This document shows positions 21,530 to 34,100 of a stretch of DNA of 64,000 nt, one piece after another. Position numbers and translations under genes: made by a program. The notes beneath the pieces are model-generated. The model was given only the letters and a program-made list of their open reading frames with translations. It made no database searches and was not told where the DNA came from. Numbering within the stretch: position 1 is the first letter of the stretch; the number at the start of each line of letters is the position of its first letter. The stretch covers positions 7,068,001-7,132,000 of the forward strand of contig CM041465.1 of NCBI GenBank assembly GCA_023213395.1, written 5' to 3'. Source of the DNA: Cycas panzhihuaensis (Eukaryota; Cycadophyta).

Positions 21530-23290
21530 TAATGTAGACTACTGAAGATTATCAAGATGCCTTAATATGCTTTAGATAAGTGTCTCCTAGTAGATATAGT
21601 CATCCATTGGCATTGCAGGCAGCATGTGTTCCACCTCTGGGACGTCACTATCACACTAGGGGACATTCAGAGGATCTTGGTCATACCGATAGGAGGAGCA
21701 CCAGAATCGCTAGGGACATTGCCTAGTAATGACACTACACATAGGAAAGTATTCATATTATTCATTGGCTAGGATAGATGGGATCAATGAGGGGTTCTAG
21801 TCTAGACTATGGTTATGTTACAGATTCCTCAGGTGAGGAAGCTGATTACATTAAGGATTCTATTCTGGATTTCCCAGAAACAAAACTATAGAGACATACC
21901 CAGTAGGTGGATGGAGATGGATAGGAGATGTGAGGCTGGAGAGAGACTAGATTGGGCCACCCTGATAGTGACAAACGTAATCGCCTAGTTAGATGCCATT
22001 AGGGTGACAGGGAGAGGAGGATTCTCCTATTGTACACTACTACAGTGTTGGTTTTATGATTATTTTGGGGTGATAACACCACCAGGAGGACCACACCCTA
22101 TCTTGGCATGAGCTCCTATGGTACACACATGGCAGACTCAGTTTAAAGGGATAGAGGACCAAGCACATGTCAGACGATCGGTGGAGGTGACATCGCTAGA
22201 TTGCCTCATTCTAGCAGACTATACGACAGATCCATATAGAGGAGTGAGGTGGGATAGTGACGACAAGGCAAGAGGTGGTGCTAGAGATGATGATGATGAT
22301 GATGATGGAAGTGACAGAGGTGATGGGGCATGCCCACGGGAGCAGTAGGTGGTGAGGCAGGTCCATCATGGACCGCAGGAGGTGAGGCAAGACCTTTGGA
22401 AGCTGCAGGGGGAGAGGCAGGTCCCTCGGGAGCTGTAGGAGGAGGTAGGCCACCCTACACATTAGTTCAAAGATTGAGGGTGGTAGGCAAAGCTTAGGTA
22501 GTGGAAATGGTGGTAGCAGTAGTGGTAGAAGGAGGAGGAGACGTCCCGGTAGGCCAGGCAGTAGGCGAAGTGGTGCCCCAAGGAGGAGGAGGTACTAGCG
22601 ACCGAGGGAGATCCCAATGATGAGGTGGTCATTCGAGTTGAGGAGCCAACCATCCCTGGAGGTGAGACACTACCTTTTCCTATCATCTTTCAACCACTAG
22701 GAGACTAAATGACTTGTTGTAATTTGGTTTTAGGATTTGATATATACATGGATGTATAAACTAATATGTGATGTGCTTGATTTGGTAAGAGCAGTGGGGA
22801 TGGTGAGGTTGGTCGAGGTGATAGTCTGGGAGGTATTTTCCTAGGTCTACACAAAAGGAAAACCTCCCATCTAGGCTGGAGAGGAGCCACGATTAGTAGG
22901 GGCACACAACAGCATTTGCCCCACTAATCAGGGCTAGGGACATATGGGTAGCATAGTCCCAAGAGCACCAAGAAAGGGTGGGACAACTACAGGAAGACCT
23001 GTATGGGACTTGAGTGGAGAGGGGGTAGAGAGGGATGTCTTACGGGGTTGAGTCAAAGCATTAGAGGCTCAGGGTGAAGGAGCAAGTAGAGATGCAGAGA
23101 GCTACATCTGGATTACCATGCTGGAGGAGAGACTCTAAGGAGTAGAGGAGAGACTCCAAGGGGTGGAGGGAGAGAGGGAACATATCCAGATGCGATACGA
23201 TTAACTGGTAGAACAAATGGTAGTGAGGTCATTATAGAGCAGGACTTAGAATTAGATGATGATGATGACCCTAAGGAGGCCTTAGGATAT
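21530..23290 (+). pseudogene. Plant-mobile-domain-like frame, antisense to Gypsy-A
   Basis: The + strand reads ALDKCLLVDIVIHWHCRQHV, FHLWDVTITLGDIQRILVIP and IGGAPESLGTLPSN. This matches the PMD pattern of MAIN/MAIL1-like proteins: a Trp near the start, then Phe-His and an ITLxDV helix ending in a G(I/L)P turn. It goes on with RLDWATLIVTNVIA, LDAIRVTGRGGFSYCTLL and QCWFYDYFGVITPPGGPHP (GRGGFSY at 22010-22030), then DCLILADYTTDPYRGVRW to about 22258. An Asp-rich low-complexity tract follows (22280-22350). Near 23118, in another frame, comes a coiled-coil-like MLEERL..VEERLQGVEGERE. Stops are mostly TAG or TGA at Gln/Arg/Trp-like positions. Extra antisense frames at this place are known in Tat-lineage elements. 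Function in the element is not known to me. Confidence 0.8.
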
Positions 23291-24186
23291 GAGGAGTGAG
23301 GCTAGGAGCTCACAGAGACACAAGAGGAGCCTAGGAGGCATGTGGTCTCCTAGGGAGGGATCACGTCAACCAGGAGATGATACCCCTAAGAACAAGAGCA
23401 CTAGAAAGTAGGGTTATGGCTAATTTTGATCGGGAAAGCACTGGACCTCTAGGGAGTCACCATATACTACCACATGATTGTACTCCTCCCTGCAAGGATT
23501 CCAGCTTCCTACAGATGATATATTATATTATTTTATATGATATGATTCTTTATGTATATAGATGGGGGCCTATTGATATCCCATTTGATATACGATGATG
23601 GTGTTATGGTGGTGTATGATGATGTATTATGGTACATGTTTTGTATATATATTTGTGTGTATGTAGGCATAGATGCATAGATGCACGAGGAACTATAGGC
23701 CATGATGATTTTGGTTTATTGCTAGATGATTCTTGTTATTGGATTATTTGGATGATGCCCATACTTCCTTTTATGCCTGTCGTACTCCTAGTGGGTATAA
23801 ATGACTGCCATAAGTGTAGGCGATAGGTATGTGTGAGGCTAAGAGATGGACAACCAACATGTCCATCGAAGGAGCATAGCAGGATATGTAAAGAAAGCGT
23901 CGGTAGGGGGAGAGTAGAGGTACTCGAGCACACAGTCCTAGTTAGAATGTGCTTCTAAGCTCGAGAGTGACAGAAGACCACATATCTAATTAGGAGGAGA
24001 GGTTTCCCAGGGAAGGGAAACAAAAGGTGCCATAGGAGGAACCTGAGAAGATAGGAAAGCCACCCTAAGCCACCATTCCACCTGCAATAAGGGGGAATGG
24101 GGACGTGCTTAGAGTGGTAGTTTAGGCTTATTTCATAGTGAGAAAGGAGAAAATAGTATGTCTAATCTACATAAAGGTAGAGATAG
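23291..24186. other. Gypsy-A spacer between PMD frame and integrase
   Basis: I see no supported gene. There are short AT-rich open stretches around 23500-23700 without family likeness. The integrase reading frame ends at about 24187 on the opposite strand, so the two genes converge towards this spacer. Confidence 0.6.
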
Positions 24187-25314
24187 TCATACGTAGAATT
24201 TCTTTAGGAACTTACCATTGACAGCTTTCTTGAATTCAAGACCCTCTAAGGTTATGATCTTGTAAGTTCCATTATCGAGGCTCTCGAGAACGATGAAGGG
24301 GCCAACCCATTTAGGTTTGAACTTGGATAAGTGATCATGGAGATATTCCAACTTAAGGACATGGTCCCTGGGATGCAAAGGGCAGGGGTGAAGGCATTTG
24401 TCGTATATCCTTCACGCCCTAGCTTTAGAGGTGAGATTCACTTGGTAAGCGATCAAGCATCTCTCGTCTAGGGCTTCGAGGTCTAGGAGGCGAGCCTAGC
24501 AAAGAGACTCCTTATCGACAAGAACCTGAAGGGAAACTTATAAAGAAGGGATTTCCATATCTAACAGGAGGACTGCCTTCATTCCATACATGAGGGAGAA
24601 TGGGGTCATCCCTATAGCTATCCAGATAGATGTGTGATATGCCCATAGAGTGAAAGGGAGTTGAAGATGTCAATCTTTTTTAGATTAGGCAATGACTTTC
24701 TTCAAGATATTTATGAGGGTTTTATTAAAAGATTCTACTTGGCTATTGGCCTGAAGGTAATAAGGAGAGGAGGTTTTGTGAGAAATTTTAAATCTCTCAT
24801 AAAGCTGGTCCATTTCCTTATTAGAAAAGGGGGTTCTCTTGTCTGTGATCAAGATGTCAATGACCCCGAATCGACAAATGATATGCTGGTAGATGAAGGT
24901 GGAAATCATCTTACCAAGGGTAGAGGATAGAGGGACTGCTTTGGCCCATTTAGTAAAGTATTCCATTGTAGTCAAGATGAACTTGTGCTGCAATGAAGAA
25001 GGTGGGGATATGGCCCCAATAAGGTCTAATCCCCGTTAGGAGAAGGGCCATGGAGATATGACAGGTTGTAAGGCCTCAGAAGGTAAATGGGTTATGTTGG
25101 CGTGCTCTTAACACCGATGACATCGCAAGGCATAGGCGTGGGCATCCTTAAAAAGGGATGGCCAATAATACCCCATGTAAAGGATCCTTTGGGCCATAGA
25201 CTGACCCCCAAAATGTCCCTTGCAAATGTTGTTATGGCATTCACGAAGTATTTGGTCTGCTTCATCAGTGTTGACATAGTGGAGAAGGATCCCATCGAAG
25301 GACCTCTTGTACAA
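24187..25314 (-). pseudogene. Gypsy-A integrase
   Basis: Begins LYKRSFDGILLHYVNTDEAD, then a zinc-binding HHCC-type region (ILRECHNNICKGHFGG ... LRCHRC). The core follows with GLDLIGAISPP (first Asp), LTTMEYFTKWAKAVPL, ILITDKRTPFSNKEM (second Asp; the usual Asn after it is Lys) and QANSQVESFNKTLINILKK (Glu). The C-terminal part has KPKWVGPFIVLESLDNGTYKI and ends VNGKFLKKFYV, the usual end of gypsy pol. It is in the same phase as RT and RNase H upstream, with about five stops. There is no chromodomain after it, which fits a non-chromovirus. Confidence 0.92.
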
Positions 25315-25605
25315 TACCTATCCCATGAGGAAATACTGCCTAGAAGTAGCTTGGATACGAGACCTGACCTTATTGCTCACATCAGGATGATACTTCTGAT
25401 CAGTGAGGTATCACATAATGTCCCCATACCACTCGCTATCAGCCAATGGATGGGGGGAGGAATCCTGAATATCTAAAATGGGCTCGTTAGGCAAGGAATC
25501 ATCTACCAGAATATCAAAAAGATTCGGGATGGGGATATCAGCTAATTATTCATCCACCACCATCCCCTTCTTTGATTTCCTGTTGATGATTTAGAGATCA
25601 AACTC

Positions 25606-26739
25606 CTAAAGGAGGATAGCCCACTTACTAGTCCTACCCATCAGGTTGGATCGGGTTAGCAAATACCTCAAGGGATCAGACTGGATGATCACTCGAGTAG
25701 TGTTTCCAAGCAAGTAGTACCTAAACTTCTTGGTAGCATGTACTAAGGAGAGGCACTCCTCCTTAGTAGGGGAGTAATTAAGTTCGGTAACCACAAGGGT
25801 GTGACTGATGAAGTAAATATCTCTTTGAGTTCTTGAGTCATTTTCTTGGGCTAGAATGGTGCCTAAAGATTCGTCGATAGCTAAGGTGTAAAGAATGAAG
25901 GGTCTGTTGAAGCGAGGAGGTGCCAAAGTTGGAGCAAAAGCTAGAGATCTCTTGAGCTCCTCGAAGGGTTGGGCCTTCAGAGACCAAACAAATGGGGCCC
26001 CTTTCTTCAATAGGTTAGTAAGGGGTTTCACATTTATGGTGAAGTTTACCAAGAAATGCCTAAGAAATCCTAGCCTACCTAAGAATGACTTGATTTTTCA
26101 TTGGGTCTTAGGAGGTGGAATGTTAAGTATGGCCTTGAATTTATTAGGGTTGATTTGGATTCCTTGTTTTGAAACAAGGAAGCTAAGGAGTTTGCCAACT
26201 GTTATGACAAATATGCATTTAAGAGGATTTAGGCTTATGTGGTATTTGTAGCATCATGTTAAGATGGCCCACAAATTGGTAAGATGGTGGGCCCTAACGC
26301 ATGAGAGGCCCATCATGCCATCCATGAAAACCTTGAGAGTGTTATTAATAAGGTCATGAAAGATAAATTGCATCACCCTTTGATAAGTGGCGCATATGTT
26401 CTTTAGCCCAAAGGGCATCGCTTTGTAAGCGAAGGTGCCCCAAGGTGTAGTGAAGGCCGTCTTGTGGTAGTCTTCAAGAGAGATTTGGATTTGATTGTAG
26501 CCTGAGAATCTATCCATCAAAGAGATGACTTCAAAACTAGTAGTTCAATCAATGATCTGATCAATGAAGGGGAGAGGAAAGTTATCCTTGGGACATGCAT
26601 TATTGATGTCATGAAAGTTAACGCATATCTTAATTATCCCATTTGTTTTGGCAATAGGGATAATATTGGAGACCCACTTGGGGTAGTCGATGGAAGCAAT
26701 TAACCCCACATTTAGGAGTTTCTCCACTTCCATCTTCAT
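25606..26739 (-). pseudogene. Gypsy-A reverse transcriptase and first RNase H
   Basis: The RT fingers/palm show EVEKLLNVGLIASIDYPKWV, KICVNFHDINNACPKDNFPL and PFIDQIID, then MDRFSGYNQIQISLEDYHKT, TPWGTFAYKAMPFGLKN and TYQRVMQ. The catalytic box reads FMDGMMG where gypsy RTs have (Y/F)xDD, so the second Asp is lost. The thumb/connection (KCIFVITVGKLLSFLVSKQG, FLGRLGFLRHFL) leads into RNase H with FILYTLAIDESLGTILAQE, ELNYSPTKEECLSLVHATKK and IIQSDPLRYLL. One phase throughout, with few stops, continuous with protease and integrase. Confidence 0.93.
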
Positions 26740-27786
26740 GGCATCTTAGAGTTTTGGATGAAGAGGGCGTTGTTTTTTATACATGGGGCAAGCACCTGGA
26801 ACAGTAGTGAGATTGTGGATGACAATAGAAGGGTCTCTTCCCTTCATATCAAAGTAGTCCCATACAAAAACATCTCAGAATTCTTGGAATAAAAGGGTAT
26901 ATTCCTCTATTTTATTAGTAGAGCATTCTGCTCCCACCTTTATGACCTTACTGGGGGTAAAGACTATGTCCTTAGTTTCTCCCATACACATGGCATTCCC
27001 TTCCTTGAAGTGGAGGAGGGCTTGGTCGACAGGAGGGGGTAAAGAAGAAGATGGATTTGGGTCTGCTAGAGGTGACCCAATAGCTAAGACCTTCTTGTAA
27101 CCAAGCCTATAGTGACCATGAGGGAGATTAGGCATGGAGCCTACTAAATACTCAAGTAGGGCCTCATCATCCTCAAAGCAGTCTACCCCATAGATAACCA
27201 TACTTCAAGAAGATGAGAAGTGAGGAGTAGAAGGAGTAATGGGGCCGTAGCAATTGACCCACCACTCGATGTACTCAAGGGACTCCATAAAAGAGTCAGA
27301 GGGAGTCCTCTTATGATAGGTGATAAGAGGTCCCTTCACCTCATCACCTACGATGGGTGGTGAAACAGAAAGTGAAGTGGTATGAGAGATCGCATGAGAG
27401 GTACGAGCTATGGAGTGCGATCCAAGAGGAAAATTGGTCTCCTTAGTAGAGGAGGTTTCAGGTTGGGACCTAAAATAGAGATAATGCCCCCTACTCATAT
27501 TCAAAAGGGATATGGGGTGAGGAAGATCCTCACCCTCGCTGTGAGACTCATTGTCGCTAAGCACAGCGAGATACCCATAGCTCCCTACACCAATAGGGGC
27601 GAAGTAGATAAGGTTCATAGAAGAAGTAGAAGGACCTTCTTCTAGGTGAGATGAATCAAGAATGTCAATGGAGCAAGCAGAGGCATGGTCAGAAGGACCC
27701 TTATCGCCCTTTGCCCCATCACAAACTACTTGATAAGGTTGATGGGATTGTTTGGTGGGAGGAGGCTCCTAAGGGATAACCCTCAT
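26740..27786 (-). pseudogene. Gypsy-A protease-RT linker
   Basis: An open but family-specific linker in the same phase as the protease and RT. It contains GVDCFEDDEALLEYLVGSMP, HGHYRLGYKKVLAIGSPLAD and MGETKDIVFTPSKVIKVGAE, then LFQEF just before RT. Gypsy-B keeps the same block (48180-48450), so it is a real part of the polyprotein. I know no function for it. Confidence 0.7.
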
Positions 27787-28125
27787 TCATCCTTCATGGT
27801 CGAATTTAACTTGCCCCCAACGGGACAAGCATGTGGCCCCCATTTGGTGGAGCCATGGGTGTCCCAACAAGAGGTCGTAGTTGACATCCATGTCGAGGAT
27901 TACGATATCAGTGAGGATAGTTTTGTTCTCAAGGGTAAGAGGAATAGACACTGATCCCAAGGGTGTCTTTTTGCTACCATAGTAGCCTTGACATTGCCAT
28001 GGAACCAGTTTGAGGGATGAGATACTAAGATTTTGCATGATGCACAAGGGCATAGCATTGACAGAAGAACCATTATCTATAATGATTCTTTGGAGGGTGC
28101 ACTTGGGTGTGTCGATGGTTATGGT
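27787..28125 (-). pseudogene. Gypsy-A aspartic protease
   Basis: IIIDNGSSVNAMPLCIMQNL carries the catalytic Asp (DNG for the usual DSG/DTG, followed by Ser-Ser). It continues with a gypsy protease fold: GSVSIPLTLENKTILTDIVI, then DMDVNYDLLLGHPWLHQMGA with the conserved LLG(H/R)PW motif. About 110 residues, in phase with RT. The Asn after the catalytic Asp may be a mutation. Confidence 0.85.
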
Positions 28126-28849
28126 GAAGGGGTAGCATCATTAGCATTCCCTTTCACTGGACAGGGGGAGGTCTTTGAGATTGAAAGAGATGATGGGTTT
28201 GCAACCTGGGGTGATACCCAAGGCACGAACAGACGTGTCAACCAACCCCAAAGTTTCTAAGAGTAGGGTGCATTGTTTAGGTCAACTTCTCAGGACATCC
28301 ATCATGGATATCCCTGCTACTACGGTGTGGAGTTCATCAATAATGGAAAAGGGCTTCCCCTTCACTGTAGGTTGGGAAAGCATCCTTCAAAAATCATAAT
28401 GACTAGGGTGCACAAGAATGGTCTTAGGAAGTGTAGGGATTTCTAGAGGAGGGACTTCTAGAGGAGGATCAAGGTGAGGAGTGGAAGAAGAGGCATCGTT
28501 TACCTCTTTGGCTACTTGAGACTGAGAGACCGAGTTAAGGTATATAATGGTATGGTCTCAATGAATTGAATGACTCTCTTTCCCTTATTTCAAGAATGAG
28601 AGGGAGAAGGAGTTCGATGGTCAGGAGAACCAGAAGAAGAGGAAGAATTCCTAACACCCTTCTCTTTAGCTTACAAAGGACGAGGGTTTGGGGATCTTTC
28701 TCTATTTCAGTTCCCCTTTTGTTGGTTGCTATGATCACATTCCCTGTATTTGGGGAAAGGATCCTTGTGGATGGGTTGGTCTAGGTTTAGCCTAGACACC
28801 CATTTGGGGGAAGAGTCATGTTACGGGGCAGCTCTAGGGTGTTGGGCCT
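28126..28849 (-). pseudogene. Gypsy-A gag-protease junction
   Basis: The - strand keeps fragments of the upstream protease region (for example a SIIDELHTVVAGISMMDVL-like stretch near 28300-28350) and the degraded gag end with DPFPKYREC near 28740. It has many stops and at least one frameshift between gag phase and pol phase. The junction mechanism (frameshift or stop suppression) cannot be recovered. Confidence 0.5.
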
Positions 28850-30750
28850 TACATTGTGAATCTTTATGGAAGCACTCCCCATGAATAGAATGCCATTTCT
28901 TCTCTAAGGAGAAGTTGGGCTTCCTCGTTTAAGAAGATTGGGTATTACCACCCTTAGGGGGTAAAGCTTGAGAAGCTTGGTGAACTGGTTTATGTGAGGT
29001 AGGGGACAAAGGGGCTTGAAGTTTAAGCTCCTTCATGGTACATTCAAAAGAACATATAGCGGAGGTCAGAGGATCCAAGGTCTTTTCTATGGAATGAGAA
29101 GAAGACCTAGGAGGATGTTGGACTTTAGTTTTACGAGGTGGAAGAGGTGCCTCACGCCATTGTGAGCACTTAAGAGGCTTTTCGAGACCCACTTGGATCT
29201 TAATTGCCTCAAGGGCCAAGCATTTGGCTATGGAAGAATCACACATTGTTGGCCCCATTTTGAGTACTTTAATGTGGATTTTAGGGTGAAGGGTGTTAAC
29301 AAAGAGATCTCTCTTCAACTCCTCAGGCAGGGTTACCATAGTGGAGTGAAGCAGATCATGGAAGTGTCTTATAAAATCATAATTCATCTCATCATGACCT
29401 TGTTTAAGAGATAAAAGAGCCTTCATTCCACTCTCAAAAGGACGAGCTACATCAAAATAGTTGACGAATTCATCAACGAGCTGCTGGAACGAGTGGATGG
29501 AATGTGTTGGAAGGCAATAAAACCACTTAAGGGCATCACCTTAGAGAGAGCGTAGGAAGAGTTTCATCAGGATGTGGTCGTATGCCCAATAATCGATGCA
29601 CACTATGTAGAATCCTCTGACATGCTCCATTGGGTCTTAAGAAGAGGCCCCTTCAAATTTGAGAACCTTAAGAGAGTGAGGCAGTAAGTTGGTTCTTAGC
29701 ACCTCAATGGATAGAGGGGTCAATCTATAATCCATGAAGGGATGCACCTCAGGTTGGATCATAGGATCAATGAGAGGTAGAGGAAGAGGTGGACAAGGTT
29801 GACCAAATCCTCCTTAGCAAACTTGGTTCAAAAGAGGATAGAGACCTCCTCCCATTTAGTGAGAAGTTGCTAATCTCACATTCAAAGAAATCAGTAAAGA
29901 GGTAGACGGGTATGAGGGACCCATCCTCCCTTGTTGGTATGCCTCTTATTGGAAAGGGGCTTGAGATATGGCACTTTGGAAGGGGGTTTGCCCTCCTTAC
30001 AAAGGCGCGACATGAGGGGTGACATAGAAAGACATAATGGAGGAGTACAGAACCAAGTTTTGCCCATGTGGGCCACCCGTAGGTGGCGCAACCCCATATG
30101 GGTGCAAAGGGTCCACCCCATAAACTCAAAGTGGGTTTCCCTTACCATGCCCCCACAATTGAGAAGTGTAACCTAGAGGCACATAAAAGGAAGGATCCCT
30201 AGGTTGAGCTTGGAAGTGTGTGGGGGTAGACCCCACGCGGCTAGAGGTAGGGGCACATGCGGGTCCCCTAGATCTAATGGGAGGTGGATATACTATGGTT
30301 GGTGGAGGTGTTATTATTTGACTAGATGGGGGCATGCTCAACCTAAGTTAGGAATAGGATACACCTTGGGTAGTCCCTAAGGGACATATACCATAGGGAG
30401 AAGAAGAAGGGGCAACAAATGCCCTTGTAGTAGGTAAGGGAACTAAATGAGATGAATGAGGTGGAGCAGATATAGCAGAAGGAAGCACAATATTTTGCAA
30501 GATGTTCTTGAACCACCTATGATGTGATTGGAGGTGAGTAGCTTGGAAGCACTCGTTAAGAGCTTCCACAACATCCATAGGAGGGGTATCTACATGATCA
30601 TAAGAGGTGGAAGGATCCTCATATGAGGTAGACCCCATAGGATGATCCTCATGAGGATCGCCACTACAGTGGTGATGCTCTAAGGGAGAAGACACCTCCA
30701 CTTCATAGGTGGAGAGGTGATGGGCTTGTGGGTGTTTGTGGTCACCCATG
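28850..30750 (-). pseudogene. Gypsy-A gag
   Basis: A long N-terminal region, rich in Pro, Ser and His, begins MGDHKHPQAHHLSTYEVEV (30749). It contains PPMDVVEALNECFQATHLQS and PPPTIVYPPPIRSRG. The retrotransposon gag core (PF03732-like) covers about 29650-29100: DALKWFYCLP, QQLVDEFVNYFDVARPFESG and MKALLSLKQGHDEMNYDFIR, then LPEELKRDLFVNTLHPKIHI. A zinc-finger-like WHSIHGECFHKDSQC near 28890-28850 corresponds to the C(x)HG(x)H(x)C knuckle of Tat gags with the first Cys lost. Several stops and shifts in the Pro-rich part. The region matches Gypsy-B gag in order. Confidence 0.88.
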
Positions 30751-31086
30751 TAAAAGATAGGGTCCTCACCCTCTTGGGTAGGCCCTTAAAAGGAGGTGGA
30801 TGGCTCATGAGCTTCAAAAGCATAGGCATGATATGCCCAATCTAAAGGGAATCCTTCCATGGTTGAATTAGAATCCGATAAAGGAAGGGGATAATAAGAG
30901 GAGTCTTCCAACAAGGGAGAAAGGTCTCTTAAGCAACGAGAGAACCATCGCATACAATTTCCCCCTAAAAATTGGAATAAAAGAGGTAAGGTAACAAGTG
31001 TTGGGGGCTACCCAACAAATCAAGTAAAAGCTACCAGAAAGGAGGTAGCACCAACAAGAAGGGAGAGAGGATTAATCCCTTACTGG

Positions 31087-31108
31087 TGAGTCCCTAGTAT
31101 GGTCGCCA
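31087..31108 (-). other. Gypsy-A primer-binding site
   Basis: The element strand reads TGGCGACCATACTAGGGAC one base after the 5' LTR, resembling the TGGCGACtccaCTGGGGAC form common in Tat/Ogre-type elements. The same site, TGGTGACCATACTAGGGAG, precedes the Gypsy-B 5' LTR. Confidence 0.75.
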
Positions 31109-31109
31109 G

Positions 31110-34100
31110 TGGAATCGCACCTCTAGGGGGGGGTTAACTAAACTTAGATGAGGTTAAGCTAAATGACCAATGGCTTAGGTTACTATGGACCTATGGTAGC
31201 AAGTGAAAGCAATCACCCACAAAGGGTGTCAGTGCATCAGAATGCAAGTTTAGGACCTACAAATGGTGTAAAAACTCTTTTAAGACAACCCTTCCTCGAT
31301 TTAGAGTAGCAGGCAGATGAGGGATCTTCTCAGTTTCCTGAGTAACCTCAAGAGGGGCCCTCCTGTCCTTGGATGGGTGAAGGAGGGTAGAAAAAGAGTG
31401 AGGGAATGGCTTCTCATGTAAGAAAAGAGGGTATGAAAAAGGTAACTTTTAGTAAGAAAAAGGAGAATGGCCCATGCACGTGGGTGGTTAAGATGATGAC
31501 TAGCATTGCGGGCTAGAGGTTGATCTGTAGGCCAAATGAAAGAAGCCTAACCAAGAGAGGCGAAAGAAATAGAGTAGGATAAATGGCCTTAAGAGGGGGG
31601 TGTCTCCAAGTTGCCAAACCTAAGGGGGTCTTAGGAGTGGGAATGGATAAAATAAGTTGTTTCAATGTTTATGTCTACTTGTGGCAAGATGGCGTGATGT
31701 AGAGAGGATATAATGCATGCAACAATGTGTTTTTATGTGTGAAGGAGTTACATTTCAAAGTAAGGAAATAATATAAAATTCTCACTCATTTACCCACATA
31801 TGTAACCTCACTCTCTTTATCTTTTGAATGCAAGAAAGAAAGATTACAAAGGATAGTTATATGGCATAAAAATATATACAAAAGATATAAGGTCTCTAGG
31901 CAATGCAACAAGGTAGAAGGGATGCACATGTGAAAGTTCTACATGCACTTTACAACGAAGCAAGTAAACTAGTTAAGTGAAAGTAACCTAAGCTAATCCT
32001 TCTTCTTTTCCTTTTTAAATGATGTACAAACAAAGGGAGGAGAGCAAAGGAAGGAAAATTAGGAAAGTGCGAGGCATACCTAGAATACGGCGGCTGAAGT
32101 AGTGCTGCCCTTGTTATGCCTACTATTCTCACTTTTCTCCAACCATGGGTAGCACAATGGAATGATGTCGATGAAGAAGGACAGAGGGGCTCCCTTACCT
32201 TCCTCCAAATCAAAGAAAAAAAGAAAAGAAAAGAAAGCAATACAAGGAAATGTAAAGGTAAATACAACTTTAACTTACAACTTTATGAGCTAAAAGAAGT
32301 GATGGTTGGAAAGGAAGGAACGTACCTGGAACAGAACCTCCTTCATTTTCCATACACAACAAGATGACCTGCAATCAAACAAGGCTTACCCTTTCCTAAG
32401 GGGTGCAAGATATATGTGGGATATATGTACAATATAGAGAATGACAAGATACATGTATCTTAGTCCAAGAAACACATTCACCACAATATCACTCTTTATC
32501 CTCTATATGTCATCTAATAAACAATATGGGAGAAGAGGGTAAAAGGGAGAAGAAGGACGATTAGCCTCAGAATGGCTAACCCTCCAAGTTAGCAAGTGCT
32601 CCATGCCACCCAAGTACCAGGATGTGAAGAGAGGTAAGTACAATAAACTTTTAGAATGCAAGCTAAGAAGTAGTGAATAATGTTGCAAATATCGTCAATG
32701 CTATAGACATTGCAATGTGCGGCTTTTGCAACTTTGACAAGGCTAGGCCAAAGGGCGAAAGAGATATGGGACGAGGGCTGAAAACCTACTTATATAGGAC
32801 TATCAAGGACTGGTAGCAAGCATAGTAATGGGATACCTATACTGCTGCCATCAATGACCTTCCTTCTAACGACCCTTTGGAAACCCAAGAGAAGCACATA
32901 GAAAGAAGAGGTGAGGAAAGATGGGGGCTACCCTTGAGGAGAAGGCTTGTTGGGTGCGAAACCTTACCTTTGGTCCTTTCACTCTCTATGAGTGCCTCTT
33001 CTTTACTGCCTCCTTGAAGAAACCAGGGAGTAGCCAGAAGAACAAAAGGAAACCAATGAAAAAGGGAGGGTTTGCCTCCTATTTATAATAGAGAAAATAA
33101 AGAAAAAGTGTTGTTAAAGTATTGACAAATGATGTTTATATTACTCAAAGGAAGAGAAAATAAAGTATAAGCTCAAAGATACCTACTGTGTGCAGATCAA
33201 AGGCAAATCTTTCTAAGAAAAGGGGAGAGAAACCAACCTTGTGGGGTTTGCAGGTGGGGAACCCCAAAGGAGCAACAAGCTAGAAAGAAACTGGAGTGAA
33301 GAGGAGAATTTGAGCTTGATGAAGTACTTGGAGCATGATCTTCACTTGGATGGCCATATTACAGGCCTGCTGCTACGTGTCTAGAGCTACAAGAGGCTGG
33401 TATCTAGATGGGAAGTTGATGTAGTAGGTTTTGTCCTATTGTAAGGTATTTTTTGGTGAAGTGGTAGAAAAATAGATGAGAGCGAGAGCAAATGAGGATA
33501 TTTTTGGGTTTTTAAACACAACCCTAGCTCAATCGAGTAATTACAGTTTGGCCTGGGCCAGGAATAAGTCATTGCCATGTGGAAATTTTGCAATAAATGT
33601 GAAATTAGCCATGGAAGATTTAAAAAATAAATTATGACAGTCGCCATGTGGTAAACTTAGCGGTACCATAAAGTTTGCATTAGTGCCCTGAAGTTTATCA
33701 TGGTGCAGCATAAACATGGAGAAAAATAAAGAGAAAGAAGCCCGAAAGCTCAAAAAATTAAGGGAAACTCAGGCCTAGAGGGCTATGGTACTATGTCTAG
33801 GTGGTAGGAAAGGGTTGTGGGGCATAGGAAAGCCTATAACAGACAGGTACTAATGGCAAGAAGTTACCAGAAAGTCAACAAATAGGTGGAGGATGCCAAC
33901 CAAGCCTAAGCAAGGTGCTAGGGGTCATGATGCACCAACAGGTAATGAGTTTGGGCTACGGAGGCCAAAATGGCACTTGGGAACATATGGAGACCCAGAG
34001 GAGGATTATGGAGTACCATGGGATTCCTATCCCTAGATCATCATAGGCTGAAAAAAGTGCTAAGATGTAGTATAGCCAAGTAGTGAATGCATAATGATCA

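Noticed and set aside
22462-22686. Ser/Tyr-rich - strand open frame inside the Gypsy-A PMD region
   Set aside because: It is the complement of the low-complexity Gly/Glu-rich part of the PMD frame, so it is open by composition only.
31950-32267. 105-codon - strand frame in the right Gypsy-A LTR with a similar 83-codon frame at 12566-12817
   Set aside because: The likeness follows from the LTRs being copies of each other. The frames differ in length, have no family likeness and are not supported as genes.
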